Positions 44,204 through 56,410 of a stretch of DNA of 64,000 nucleotides are shown in pieces. This DNA is from Polyodon spathula (Eukaryota; Chordata; Actinopteri; Acipenseriformes; Polyodontidae). The notes beneath the pieces were generated by a model. That model ran no database searches. It was not told the origin of the DNA and saw only the letters and a list, made by a program, of their open reading frames with translations. The stretch is from NCBI RefSeq assembly GCF_017654505.1, contig NC_054537.1, forward strand, positions 68,306,145 to 68,370,144, given 5' to 3'. A program made the translations under genes and the position numbers. Within the stretch, counting starts at the first letter, position 1. Every line of letters begins with the position of its first letter.

Positions 44204-46375
44204 CTTGTGCTCAACCACTGCATCCCACCCAGGGAGGAGTGAGTTACAAAAATATGAATTAATTTTACAGTTATGTCTTTTCATAAAACTTAACTGACAG
44301 CCATTTTCTCTTGTTTAATAAGCCTGGGATTGGCAATGGTATAAATGACCACAAAATGTTTGAAACATTAAAAATAAAATATTTTTAATTACATAAAAGT
44401 CTATCCAGAGATCTTAATTTCTACAGTGACACCTGTTTAACAGATGTTCTAGAGCAGTTTAAAAAATAATAGCGTATTATATATCATTTTGTTTGAAAGA
44501 GAAAATGGATGTTTAATATTTCCATAGTTTTCTTTTCGTGGCATATTTGACATTTCATCCCAGATATTTTGGCTTTTTTTTGTATGCAGGGATTTGCATT
44601 TGACACATCCAGGAGTTTTCCTTCAAATGCTGGATTTCACACTACTTGCCCCCAGATCACATGAACGCATTTGCTTTACACAGTCTGAAACTCATCAAAC
44701 AGTCCTGGATCTATTGTATTTAGTTCTGTCTGATAAAAATAATACATGCTTTGTGACCCACCAAAGGATTCAATATTATGCCACTGAATTTTATCTTGGT
44801 TAGCACTCTCTGTATGACTATTCAGCAATAATTAATTGACCATAAGTACCTATAATAGTGATAGAGATATCTTGTGTTGTGGTTTTCATTAGGTTTTATG
44901 TCCTGTAGATTCAACAGTCAGTGTGTTGCTGATATAAACAGTACAGTACTGTAGTGTTTCACTCTGCTGAAGGAGGGTCACTTATTTCATCGTTGCCAAT
45001 AAAATGAGCTTCAAGCTTAGATACACTTTATGTTTTCAAGTACAGATTATCTCTATGTTTATGGCTGCAATTTGAAGGCACAGAGTGGAGTAAGCCCTGG
45101 TCATAGACCATATACTCGGGTTCTACAAGAATTAAAGGATGTTTTTGAAAACCTGCTATACCAAAATGTTTCACAGACAGACATTGATATATTGCATGGC
45201 CGGGCACTAGAATGAAAGTTAGAAATTGTTCACTAAGCAGTGCATTGTTCCGGCTAAGATCTATAGTTTTATCTCTTGGCAATATGTTTTAGTAAACAAA
45301 TAAAATTGGTTTTGAGACTTCACAGTTAGGCGATTGATTAATTAAGTTAGCCAAGTGCACTGGATACTACACTACCTACGTTGTGCCATCTTATTCTTTT
45401 TCTTTAAAAACTACCTGATAGATTACCTGATAGTAATTGAATATTGCTATTTTGTATTGTATTTACACATCAGCCACAAACCTTTATTTTGGTCTATTGC
45501 CTAAAGAATTCAGATTTCTGGAGCTTTTCAAACTACATGCACTCCCTGGACCTTTTTCAAAAGTGTTTTAGATAATGGAAGAAGATCTGCATTATTGCTG
45601 ACTCGTTTAGAGTTATTCTGTTTAGAAAGTACTCTAAGCTTGCTATTAGCCAAGAAAAATAAAATCTTGCCCAGGTGCTTGAAGTTGTCAGGATAAGAAT
45701 GGATGGAATTCAGCTAAGGATTTACACTTTATCACTGAAGACTATGTAATATCAGTAATAAGTACCAAGGATGTGCCTTCTGAAAATGAATTTCCTCAGA
45801 GGAAAAAAAAAAATGTTTTTACAAATTATTGTTCAGGTTAGCTAGCATAGGATGAGATTTGTATATGCTTTTTGTTGCAATCATGAAGAGAACACAATTG
45901 AGACATAGGCCTAAATATTAAACCTGTTTTAGTGATATGTAGGTATTTAAAAAAAACAAAAAAAAAACATCAGGCACCATGATATATTAAAATTGATATC
46001 CATTGCTATAGGTAAATTGCATAATAACCTAAAGAATTTAAAAGAAAATATACCAGGTATAATATATATATGCATGTGGTTATTGCTTATTTAGAGTATA
46101 TGTTAGTTTATCTCATTTGCTTTTACTGTTCATGTATACACTTAGTGAGCCTGACCCTCTTCTGGAATTGTTTGGGATTGTTGAATTTTCAGTTTAACTA
46201 ACATGATTTACTGTATCTTCTTAAAAGAGATCCCTAAGATAAAAAAGAGTACTACTAGGTAACAGTTTTACAAGGGCATTTATGATGGTATAGTCTATTT
46301 TAGTTACGTTCTAATAATTTTAAATGTTGCTACATATGAGTCTTCACTCATCCATTCGAGTTTTCTCCCCCCTTG
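44204..46375. other. Intergenic DNA, nothing certain
   Basis: Short open frames (for example 44594-44803, 45028-45282) have no recognisable family. Some parts (45480-45760) look repeat-free and could be conserved, but nothing firm can be said. Confidence 0.4.
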
Positions 46376-46379
46376 GCCA

Positions 46380-47175
46380 CAATCCAACATATCGTTTACT
46401 AGATTAAAGTGTTAATTCCGAATGTCAGTTGACATGTACAAATAGGCCCATGTAGCTAAGATGAAGTCACAGGGAATTGTGTCTATCTGGCAAATCAAGC
46501 CAAAATGACTATTGTAGGAAACAAATATTTTGTAGGGACCCTCAGAGAGTTAATGAACGTTGGGCGTTCATCCTTTCCATGCATAATTATAGAAACATTT
46601 GGTCAATCTTGGAAAATCATGGAAAACTTATACGCAATCTCAAGAGCCACAGCAGCTGTGCCTTGGAAAGGTCTACATTTCTGAGTGCTGGCAGTAAAGC
46701 CACTGGGTCCATAACAAATGTGAGGGATTATAATGCAGTCTAGCAGTTGTCATGAGCAGGAACACAGCAGCCTCAAAGTTAATAATTTTGACATAATTTT
46801 TTTCAGGAACCCTTCCATTTGCTGGCTTGTTAAGTGGCAGTTGTAGCAGTCCTAATTAGTGGCATCTTAAGTGAATTAAATAGCTATTGGAGACAGCATT
46901 AAATGAAAGGCACCATAAGTATCCCATGGACAGTGGTGTCTTGTTTAAGGAGCAACATTTAATTCAAAGATTGAAAGGAAATTATAAGGGCTTAGGCAGT
47001 TTGGATGATTGGCGATGACTGCTTATTTTTAAAACTTGTAATGGGACTTGGGACTTAATTACAATACCATGCAGTTTCTTTTTTATCGATTTCCTAGCAT
47101 GACTGCTTTTAAAACCACAGTGTCAACCGTTAAGATAACTTTTTCAATTGCTGCAGGTAGCTTGAAAGTGGATAA
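46380..47175. other. Candidate conserved non-coding region
   Basis: About 800 bases without repeat similarity. Contains TAATTA at 46853-46858 in CCTAATTAGTGGCATC, then GCATTAAATGAAAGGCACC and TTAATTCAAAGATTGAAAGG (a TCF/LEF-like CAAAG). An 88-codon frame at 46477-46743 (plus) has no family match and lacks splice context. Inferred, unaligned. Confidence 0.35.
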
Positions 47176-47624
47176 ACACTGAAGCAAAATTGTAGTACAA
47201 TGCAAAACACACCACTAACCTAGCAATGCAACAAAAAACTTGTCTGTTTGCCAAAATTCTTAATTACAGTGGATGATGACCGTACAGAAGCTGAGAGGTA
47301 CAAAAAGTTTAATAGGTCGGCACGGGTACCATAATACCTGGGTTTTAACGCTTGACGCTGCCTGCGTCTCTTTTTACTATCTGGTTTTTGATTTATTAAT
47401 TTGAGATTTTAAAGTAAATATAGAAAATATGACAATATTGTCGTATGTGTGGGTCTCTGGCCGGCATAATAACAACATTAAAACAAGCTTTAGCATTAAG
47501 CTTTTTCTTAACTGACAGGCTATCAGTGTTTTACAGATAACAATAACACAGTGAGCGGCAAGTACATCTCAATAATAATAACTATGGTGACTATTCTCAG
47601 GAACTAAACCGAAAACAAAACAAC

Positions 47625-48100
47625 ATAACAACAGCGCTCTACAGTGCGACTAACTTGGTTGCATATGCGACTAAAAAACTGCTTGTGCGAATGTAAATTT
47701 TAATTGAGGCGCACGTGTGCCACTAGAAATTACTAAACGTTGACTATAAAAAATAAATTTGATTTTTTTTAGTGAACGTAGGAAACATAAAAAAAAATAG
47801 TAAAAAAAAACACAGTTCTAACTCTCATAGCTCAATCTCACCCTGGGAATTTAGTTTATTGGTGTCCTCTACCCACTGTTAATCATACATTAAAAACAAA
47901 AAATCCTATAACCCACCAATTTCACTGATTTATTAGTGCGATGGCTACTCATTTCCAGACAGTTTGAAAAATTGGCAAAATAAGATGAGGAAAATAACAA
48001 ATTATTTTCATATGATTGGAGAAGTTTCAAAAGAAAACCACAATGAACAAAATTCAGATATGTTGCCATCTTTACAAAACATGAGCAAGGAAGGTATTTA
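47625..48100 (+). mobile_element. Possible hAT-type transposon 5' end
   Basis: CAGCGCTCTACAGTGCGACT at 47631 starts with CAG, as hAT ends do, and continues with TTGAGGCGCACGTGTGCCAC. About 330 bases on, a frame at 47964-48100 reads MRKITNYFHMIGEVSKE, which resembles the start of some hAT proteins. The rest is missing. Weak but worth a repeat-library search. Confidence 0.35.
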
Positions 48101-48143
48101 CTATTATTATTATTATTATTATTTATTATTATTATTATTATTA
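48098..48143. repeat. (TTA)n microsatellite
   Basis: About fifteen triplets with one interruption. Confidence 0.93.
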
Positions 48144-48207
48144 TGATGTTCCAAGGTCATTACTTTTTCCTATGTGTACAAGACCTGAAAGATGGGCACG
48201 GTTGGAG

Positions 48208-48240
48208 ATTAAAGATATATATATATATATATAATATAAT
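48208..48240. repeat. (TA)n microsatellite
   Basis: About 12 TA units, then ATAATATAA. Confidence 0.85.
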
Positions 48241-48449
48241 GAGCCGCCAGATTGTATAACGTTAGTCGCCTCCATAGGATGGGTACCCTACGGTTACATG
48301 GGTTGAAATCTTAATCCAAATTGAATTAATCCATCAGTCTGTCGTGTACACCGGTATCAATTGGTTAACTGAACTTAAAACAAATCCAGAACCCCTTCTC
48401 CATCGGAGTCAGTTTCATGATCAATATCCTTGTTGGTCTATCATACACG

Positions 48450-48552
48450 TAGATATATATAGTATATATATATATATATATAATATAGTATATAATATAT
48501 ATATATATATATATGTATATAATATATATATACACACACACACACACACATA
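48450..48552. repeat. (TA)n(CA)n compound microsatellite
   Basis: Irregular TA tracts followed by nine CA units, directly beside the TA at the Tc1-like left tip. TA-rich tracts are natural targets for Tc1 insertion. Confidence 0.93.
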
Positions 48553-49747
48553 TACATTGCCTACAGAAAGTCTACACCCCCTTTCCAAATTTGTACCTTT
48601 TGTTGCCTTATAGCCTGGAATTAAAATGCTTAAAATATTTATTTTTTTCAACTTCCAAGTGAAAAAAATATTCTAGAAATTTGTAGAAAATTAATTAAAA
48701 ATAAAAACTGAAATTGCTTGGTTGGATAAGTGTCTACCCCCCTTGTAATAGCAATCCTAAATGAGCTCAGGTGTAACCAATCACCTTCAAAATCACACAC
48801 CAAGTTAAGTGACCTCCACCTGTGTTAAATTGTAGTGATTCACATGATTTCAGGATAAATTCAGCAGTTCCCTCTGCTGGATAGTACATTTCAAAGCAAA
48901 CCTCAACCAGGAGCACCAAGGTGCTTTCAAAAGAACTCCGGGACAGTTATTGAAAGGCACAGAGCGGGGGATGGGTATAAAAAAATATCAAAGGCCTGAA
49001 TATCCCTTGGAGTACGGTCAAGACGATTATTAAGAAGTCAAAGGTGTAAGGCACCACCAAGACCCTTGCTAGATCAGGCCATCCCTCCAAACTGGCTGAC
49101 CGAGCAAGAAGGAAACTGATCAGAGGCTACCAAGAGGCCAATGGCAATTTTGCAAAAGCTACAGGCTTTTATGGCCAAGACTGCTAAAAGTGTGCACGTG
49201 ACAACAATATCTCAAGCACTCCACAAATCTGGCCTGTATGGTAGGGTAAGAAGGAAGCCATTACTTAAGAAAGCCCACCTTGAATCCTGTTTGCAAAAAA
49301 AACACTCTGGAGATTCTGTAGCCATGTGGCAAAAAGTTTTGTGGTCTGACGAAACTGAAATGCAACTTTTTGGCCTAAATGCAAAATGTTATATTTGGCA
49401 CAAACCCAACACAGTGCATCACCCAAAGAACACCATCCTTACTGTGATGCATGGTGGTGGTAACATCATGTTATGGGGATGTTTCTCATCAGCAGGACTG
49501 GGGAAATTGTCAAAATAGAAGGGAAAATTAATGGAGCAAAGTACAGAGAAGTCCTTGAGGAAAACCTACTGCCCTCTGCAAGAAAGCTGAAACTGGGACA
49601 GAATTTTACCTTTCAGCATGACAACGACCCATAGCACACAGCCAAAGCTACACTGCAGTGGCTAAGAAACTAAATGGTAAATGTCCTTGAGTGGCCTAGT
49701 CAGAGCCCCGACCTAAATCCAATCGAAAATCTGTGGCATGATATATA
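48553..49747 (+). mobile_element. Tc1-like transposon, 3'-truncated
   Basis: The left tip TACATTGCCTACAGAAAGTC continues with TACACCCCCTTTCCAAATTT, and a second TGTCTACCCCCCTTG copy lies at about 48730, as in long-inverted-repeat Tc1 elements. The body runs to CTGTGGCATGAT at about 49742, where Tc1 similarity stops abruptly. No right inverted repeat follows. The missing part is roughly the last 300 bases of a 1.5-kb element. Confidence 0.92.
49070..49742 (+). pseudogene. Tc1-like transposase, truncated and interrupted
   Basis: The upstream frame has [20 protein letters not shown] sequence (paired-box helix-turn-helix). The open part, 49141-49518, reads [36 protein letters not shown] (first Asp, codon 49348) and [16 protein letters not shown]. 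After a frame change near 49518 comes [20 protein letters not shown], then FQHDNDP followed by a TAG (49632-49634) and HTAKATLQWL (second Asp, 49620), then [20 protein letters not shown] (Glu, about 49725). All three DDE residues are present, but a shift, two stops and the missing C-terminus make it dead. Confidence 0.92.
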
Positions 49748-50430
49748 TTGTGATACATGGTCAGGCTTTAAGGCAAAGGGAAGACATCTGAATTGTGTGA
49801 GGGCTGATGTCTTGTCTTTGCAGCCAAATTAAAGAGTCACGTTTTTGTCATTGTACATAATGTAATTTATATTGGAACTTCAAACACCATGAACACAGTA
49901 GGTTGTAAAGTCAGGTGATCTGATTTTTGCGGGAATATTGGTATATAAAAAGGTAGCTGCAGATAGTGAGAGGGAGATATGGTTATACAGGCTATTGATG
50001 AAGTAGCAGTGTGGTTGTAGCAGACAAGGACCCAAGCAGAAACGCAGCGAGAGAACTAAAATATCAGAATTGAATTATAATTACGAGGTTGGTAGCATTC
50101 TGTTATTATTCCGCGGTACATGTGTGGATTGACTTGAACACATTGAATAGGGTTGTGTTCCAGTAGGACCATATGAATCTTGGTGTGTTTACTTCCGCTG
50201 TGGACTCTAACAGCAAAAGAATCGCAAGCAGCTGTCTGAGTACAAAAATTTACCCGAAGTGATTCTGTGTGAATTATTTACAAATAGAATTAAATCCAAG
50301 CTCTGTGTGACAAGATTTTAAGAAGACCATTCTTCATGGCTGAATGTTTTGATTTACAGATGTAAAATACAACACTGCTTTGTTACACGCACTACTTTGT
50401 TTTCTGGTCTCTATTAAATACTGCACATGT
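49748..50430 (+). other. Possible LTR-like sequence at the Tc1 breakpoint
   Basis: From TGTGATACATGGTC the sequence changes character just where Tc1 similarity ends. It includes TATATAAAAAGG (49942-49953) placed like a TATA box, then a purine-rich GATAGTGAGAGGGAGATATGG. TGTTACA at 50382-50388 might be an LTR end (TG...CA). No target duplication and no retrotransposon body were found, so it stays a guess. Confidence 0.3.
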
Positions 50431-51800
50431 TTATTTTTAAATAGTGCAAGCACACTTATATGGACTGTCTTCACAGGGTTTCTGTGTGAGACCTTGTGTT
50501 AAACCAACATGGATTTCTGTATTGTCGTGCTTATTTACATTGTATATCTAGGGTTTATGTCACAACTGTGTCCTCGCCAATTACCATTAAAGAAAATACC
50601 CATTATAGCTCATAATGTAATTATTAATCATAATAAACACAATACCTCAATAAGAACTTATGATTCTGGCTTAATTATCCCTAGATGCATGATGAAAAGA
50701 TTAATAATTAATATTATTTATGTTTAAGTATTTCAAATCAATCATGTGTATTTGTTATAAGACAAAAACAAGCCTAACAAATCTAATTATTATTACATTT
50801 ATTCATATTCTCAAAGGAAGAAGAATAAAGGTAAGGCTTTATAGTTAAAAACATATGTACAAAGAAAAAACAAAATAAAACATTCAAAGAAAAGTAATGC
50901 ACTGTTAAATGTTCATAATAAATACTTGATGTGTTCTCTGGTCATAGAGTTTTGCATTAGTGAAGCAGTCTTAATAGTTCATCACGCATTACGTATACAT
51001 GTGCCAGCTTCCACGTGGCTAAGTAGCCATTTGACGATATAAATATCATGGCTTCAGTTCAGGTACTTGTAAACACACAATATAAGTTTGATACTTATTC
51101 TGTTGGTGCGATGTTTAAAACAAAATCTTCTTAACACAGCTGTCCTCTCTGTAGAAGTTAGCTGTGTACCAGCGCAGTGCAGTATCTCTGTGAAGGCTGT
51201 ACTGTAGGAAAAAGCTTTTGTTGTTTCGGAGACAGCCCATCTTCTCCGGGACAGCTTTGAAGATTACATCATTGCATCTTTGTTGTAAAACTTCAGGGTT
51301 TGATGACTTGAGAGCAATAAGACTGAAGAGCGAATCCAGTGAGTGACTCTAAAGAGCATGAATCCAGAACATCCAGAGAGAAGAAGAGAGAGAATGAAAA
51401 TCTTTGTTTGAGTTTATATAACACAATTTATAGGTTTTCTTTTGTACTGTAAACAAATCCTTGTTGGTCCTTCCATTGGTTCACAGTATTTGATAGACAG
51501 TTGCATGTCACACAAACAGGGTGTGTTAGAAATGGAATGTATCTGCCTATTTTGTTATCAAAGGATTTTACATTTATCATTTAAACCTCCTATTCAATGT
51601 AACATTAATTACATTCATTGGAAAAGCATACAAATTTTAGTTTCATTTTCTATACAAAATTATGATTACAAGCATATAAAACACATCATAATACAACCTT
51701 TGTAGTAGATAAAAGTAAATTACTCAAGTACAGGACCATGTAACCAGAATCTCTTATGAAGATGGACCCAAAACCTGGAGATACTTACCTGGATTTCTGA
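50431..51800. other. Intergenic DNA, unclassified
   Basis: No family was recognised. A purine-rich GAGAGAAGAAGAGAGAG lies near 51378-51394. Short frames (50509-50727, 51442-51705) have no resemblance to known proteins. The part at 50990-51400 has higher complexity and may be repeat-derived. Confidence 0.4.
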
Positions 51801-51809
51801 AAGGAACAA

Positions 51810-53489
51810 AACTACAGTTACTACACACACCTTCTCAACATCTTTGTCCTGTCTGGCCTCTTTTCCTCTGACTTCAAACAAGCCTCTATCACCCCCCCCC
51901 CTCAAAAAACCTACCCTCAACCTCACCTCGCTCCAGAACTACCATCCTGTCTCCCTCTTATCCTTCCTCTCTAAAACCCTTCAGCAGGCTGTGCACCGCC
52001 ATCTCTCTGCTTTCCTGTCTAACCACTCTCTGCTCGACCCTCTCCAATCTGGTTTCTGCTTTGCTCACTCCACTGAAACTGTTCTCCTGTCTGTCACTAA
52101 CTTGTTAAACCCTGTCCCTGCTGCCTCTCTGTCCTAATTCTCCTCAATCTCTCTGCTGCCTTTGACACTGTTGATCACTCTATTCTCCTATCTTCTCTCG
52201 CTGACCTGGGACTCTCTGGCACTGCTCTGGCCTGGTTTTCCTCCTACCTCTCTGACTGCACCTACCAGGTAAACTGGATTGGCTCAACCTCCACACCTCA
52301 CCCCTCTCAACAGGAGTCCCCAAGGATCAGTCTTGGGTCCTCTCCAGTTCTCTCTCTACACCCACTCCCTGGGTCCCTTCATCACATCCTATGGTTTCTC
52401 ATACCATTTATATGCTGATGATGCTCATATCTTCCTCTCCTCCTCCCCCTAACCCCACCATCCCCTCCCGTATCTCTACCTGTCTGTTGGCTATCTCCTC
52501 CTGGATGAGCTCGCATCATCTCAAACTCAACCTCTCTAAAACAGACCTCCCTCCTCACCTTCCCACTCCTCTGATCTTTCTAACCCTGGACCCCTGCTAC
52601 TCCCAGCACATCTCCAATCTAGCACGCATATACCGATTCTTCCTGAGCAACATACGAAGTATCCGACCCTTCCTCCCCAACTACTCCATGCAACTCCTCG
52701 TCCATGCCCTGGTACTCTCCCACCTAGACTACTGTAACTCCCTCCTGGACAGCCTCCCTGTATCTGCCACATGTCCGCTACAGCTCATCCAGAACTCCTC
52801 TGCTCTCCTGATGTTCTCTCTGCCTCGCTTCTCCCACACTACTCCAGTGCTCCTCTCACTCCACTGGCTCCTGATCAGCGCTCGCATCCAGTTCGAGACT
52901 ATTGTACTTGTGTACTGAAGCCTTGACCTGACTGCATGCAGCTACCTCCAGACTATCACCTCTCCATCCACCCCACCCAACCTCTCTGTTCCACCTGCAG
53001 TAGAAGACTGGCTATACCTCTGCTACGCTCCCCTGCCTCCACAGCCCACTCCTTCTCCACCCTCACCCCGCAGTGGTGGAATGACCTTCCTATGGATGTC
53101 AGGACTGCCCAGTCCTTGACCACCTTCAGGCACCTCCTCAAGACACACCTCTTCAGACAACACCTGTAAAACTCTTCCTTTCTGGACAATATGTCACTCT
53201 GCCTTTAATGCACTTATCTCTATTTTACTGTATTTAATCCTGCACTTAACCCAATCTGTAATATTTTGTATTTTGCTTGCACTCATATCTAACCCTGATG
53301 TAACTACCAACACTGTTTTCTGCTCTTGAACTGCCCTGATATCAAATCGTACTGTGTTTTGTATTTGCTCTTATTAGGACTGATGTCATTGTATTTTGTA
53401 TCTTGCTCTTAATTGTACTGTAATCTTTTATGTGTTTTTTGTATACAACCATAAGTCACCCTGGGTGAGGGCGTCTGCTAAGAAATAAA
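51810..53489 (+). mobile_element. L2-clade LINE, longer 5'-truncated copy
   Basis: Same family as 21.3-22.3 kb but starting further upstream in the reverse transcriptase. The 3' end reads CACCCTGGGTGAGGGCGTCT then GCTAAGAAATAAATAA, an L2 tail. It lacks ORF1, the endonuclease and the RT N-terminus. Coding parts are broken by several frameshifts. Confidence 0.93.
51844..53169 (+). pseudogene. L2 LINE reverse transcriptase remnant
   Basis: Segment 1 (51844-52137) reads LQNYHPVSLLSFLSKTLQQA and LLDPLQSGFCFAHSTETVLL (RT blocks 1-2). Around 52150-52290, in another frame, come [10 protein letters not shown] (first catalytic Asp region) and SYLSD. Then [15 protein letters not shown] puts the catalytic YADD at 52411-52422. 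Segment 2 (to 52918) reads HHLKLNLSKTD, then NYSMQLLVHALVLSHLDYCN. Segment 3 (52936-53169) has RRLAIPLLRSPASTAHSFST and WNDLPMDVRTAQSLTTFRHL. The catalytic residues survive, but at least three shifts or stops separate the segments. It would have copied L2 RNA at its target site. Confidence 0.9.
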
Positions 53490-53840
53490 TAATTACTAAT
53501 TACAAAAGCACCAGTGATCGTCATACTTATCCTGAAGGAACCTCCCAGATCCCAGAAGGGTAACCACAGTGGATTGGTGGAAAAAGTGGAAAACCTGGAC
53601 TGGACTAAAATAATTTCTGTTTTGTGTTATGTTTTACTTGCACTGAGGCTAGCTCATACAAGGCCGATCATAGGGCCTGCAAGTGGGCAGGTTTCCTTTT
53701 ATTTATTTTATTTTCTTTAATTTTACGCATTGCTGTGTGCTACAGCTAAAAACCTAGTAAGTGCCCACTTAAAATGCATTTTCTGTGCAGAGAATCATCT
53801 CTCATACTGACGGTTCGGTATCCCCTACCAACAAACACAC

Positions 53841-53921
<81 letters not shown>

Positions 53922-54110
53922 CAATCACTTTAATTATAATTTCTTGGTAAAGTTTGCCAGTTCAAATATTTTAACAGTATGACAACCATATATTGTCTAT
54001 GGCACACTATTTCTTAGCACATAGTTCAATAAAGGATGTCATCCTCTGTAATTTGTCATGGAAAAGAACACTGAGTATTTGTTACAGTTTTCACAAATTA
54101 AAGCGCCTTT
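53490..54110. other. Intergenic DNA with (CT)n
   Basis: Apart from the (CT)n tract at 53843-53919 nothing is recognised. Confidence 0.5.
53843..53919. repeat. (CT)n microsatellite
   Basis: About 38 perfect CT units; the complementary strand reads as a false Arg-Glu repeat protein. Confidence 0.98.
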
Positions 54111-54119
54111 TTATTTTCT

Positions 54120-54480
54120 ATTTGCTGAATCCACAATGCCTTTTGTCATGCTACTTCACCAGCCCTTAATGCCAAGAGACTAATGGTCTGTCATTTTAGA
54201 TAATGGGGGTTTAGTTGCCTCTGTTATTTAGACTGCCATAGCGTCTGTTGAACTACCCACACAAGAATGTAAGCCTTTCAGATAGAGAGGGTTTAAGTCC
54301 CAAGGTCCAGTTAGCTTCCTGTGTATACCACACCAAGGATGAGGGATCATCAAAACTTTGAATGCAGGCACTGTGAGAGGGAAGGATGAAGCTGCAATTT
54401 AATGGGGAACAGGTCAAGTATACAGCTCCTCATTGTCACTCTGAATGCATTCTGATCTTTAGGTTTGTTGAATATAAAAG
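54120..54480. other. Candidate conserved non-coding region
   Basis: A repeat-free block with GCCCTTAATGCCAAGAGACT, GTCATTTTAGATAATGGGG and GCTGCAATTTAATGGGGAAC. Its even composition contrasts with the AT-rich surroundings. Judged by eye. Confidence 0.3.
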
Positions 54481-56410
54481 AGAACCATGGGTGGGAATCA
54501 TTCCTTTATGAACCATTTCCAGTGGTATATCCAATAGTAAATGCTGTATGTATATTAGTCATACCTGATCACTTCTGACCAGGATGGCCAACTCCGCCAG
54601 ATTTTTCATGATAATCCTATTGTTAATAATTTACTCCAGGATTGATGATTGATGTTCCAAAATTATAGGAATTGGAATGGCAACATTTTGCTAGCAACCA
54701 ACTTGTATACGTGTTGACATTGCAATTTAATATTTCCAAGCATTTGTGAAACGGGTTGCACTGAGAAGAACAGGCAACTGTTTTCCATGTTATTTGCTTG
54801 TAACTCGTCATAAAGTGACAAGTGTATAGACAGTGTGGTTGCTCCCAATTGGATAACAGAGCAGTTCAACACCTATCCTAAGCTCACATTTTGTTCTGGA
54901 TATTTTAAGAAACTTGTTTTACAGAGTTCTTTTATATCATTTCCAAGGATTGCATTCCAGACTAACACGTGCGTTTAACTGCATCTAGGTTCTACGCTAA
55001 TGTGACTCAGGAAATTACATTAATCAGGAAGTGTTGCACTGAAAAATAAAGAGCATTTAAGTTGCAGTAGCTTCAAATGTTGTTTTAATTGTATAGTTTG
55101 TGCAATTGCTCTGTGCAATTCTAGGTTATGTTGTTCTGATATTCAGTTATTGTCATTATTCTCCAAATCTGCCTTTACCTGGCTATGGACCTTTTTTGAG
55201 TTTGGCTCAAGTATCCAAAGTGGCAGAAATGAACAGCCTGCACCATTCAAATCATGTGACAATGTGGTCTTTCAACTCTGCCAGCCCTACCTACATTTAC
55301 TGTATATATTTAAAGTACTTACAGAGCAAACATGTAACATTGTCACATGACTTGAACTGGTTTAGGAAGATGGAAGTGATGGCACATAGGATTCTCTAGA
55401 CAAACTGAAGCCAGGTAAATGCTGATTTAGAAGAAAAATTATGAGCCACATAACCCAAAAACACTAAAACACTGCAAACACCATAAAATAGTATGTGAAA
55501 TGTAAAAACAAAAATGAGTTTAAATGGCTTACTATTTAACTTGAGGGGAGAGGGGGAATCAATAATATAATTGTGAACTACTGGTTTATTTTTGAGAGTT
55601 ATGTTTTTGGAGTTTTATCAAGATATCTTTTATATGCCAGATCCTCATTAGTAAAATGATAGCCATGTTTCTTCACCAGCTTCAAACTGTGCCACTGTTT
55701 AATAAGGGTGGTTCTCATTTGTATGCCTGTGGTGTAAAATGAGGAAATCCCTTGGTGGATGAACTATGCAAGGAGACCTGGCCAAGATCCTTTGTGTCTG
55801 ACAACAGAGAAGAGAACTGGTCTATTGTGCAATGGCAATCAATACAGCTCTACTAAATAAAGGGTTGAAAGATTGGTTTTATAACCAGTATGATGTCATC
55901 TCATAGAACATTCATTTCAACAAAAAAAGACAGCACTTTCTTTGAAAATAAGTCTTTTAACCTCCCTGCTTTATAAAGTGAAAGGGTTTAATGCTTTTAT
56001 TACAACATTACAGTGATACAACCTGTAATGGGATAATGGTAAAGAGGTTCATAGTATGTTAGAAAACAATTACCTTTTTCACAGTATAAACAAGCTAATG
56101 TAAAGTAGGATATACAATTATGAGCCCATCTGCAAAATAACGGGCTGAAGATGACTAGTCAGTCAACTTTGAAGAGAAAGCTAATGTTACAATTTCCTCA
56201 TTCATTATGCATTGCTTGGTGACCAGCTACTGATGCCAGCAATATGTAGCTCCTGGCATATTGTTCTAGTGGAAATAGGTTTGTCTTGTCTAGTGTAGTG
56301 TAATCAGTTGGCATCTAAGCCCAGTGAATTCAATGGAAAGGCAAAGGCTGCACACCACATGATTCAAAGATGAACGTCTTACCATTCAACTAAAGAGGAA
56401 GCTCTGTAGT
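54481..56410. other. Intergenic DNA; 55600-55990 possibly conserved
   Basis: No gene or repeat is recognised. A 99-codon plus frame at 55100-55399 has no family match. The part 55600-55990 is repeat-free with mixed composition and may be conserved. Confidence 0.3.

Noticed and set aside
53746..53982. Arg-Glu or Ser-Leu repeat proteins
   Set aside because: Translation of a (CT)n microsatellite.
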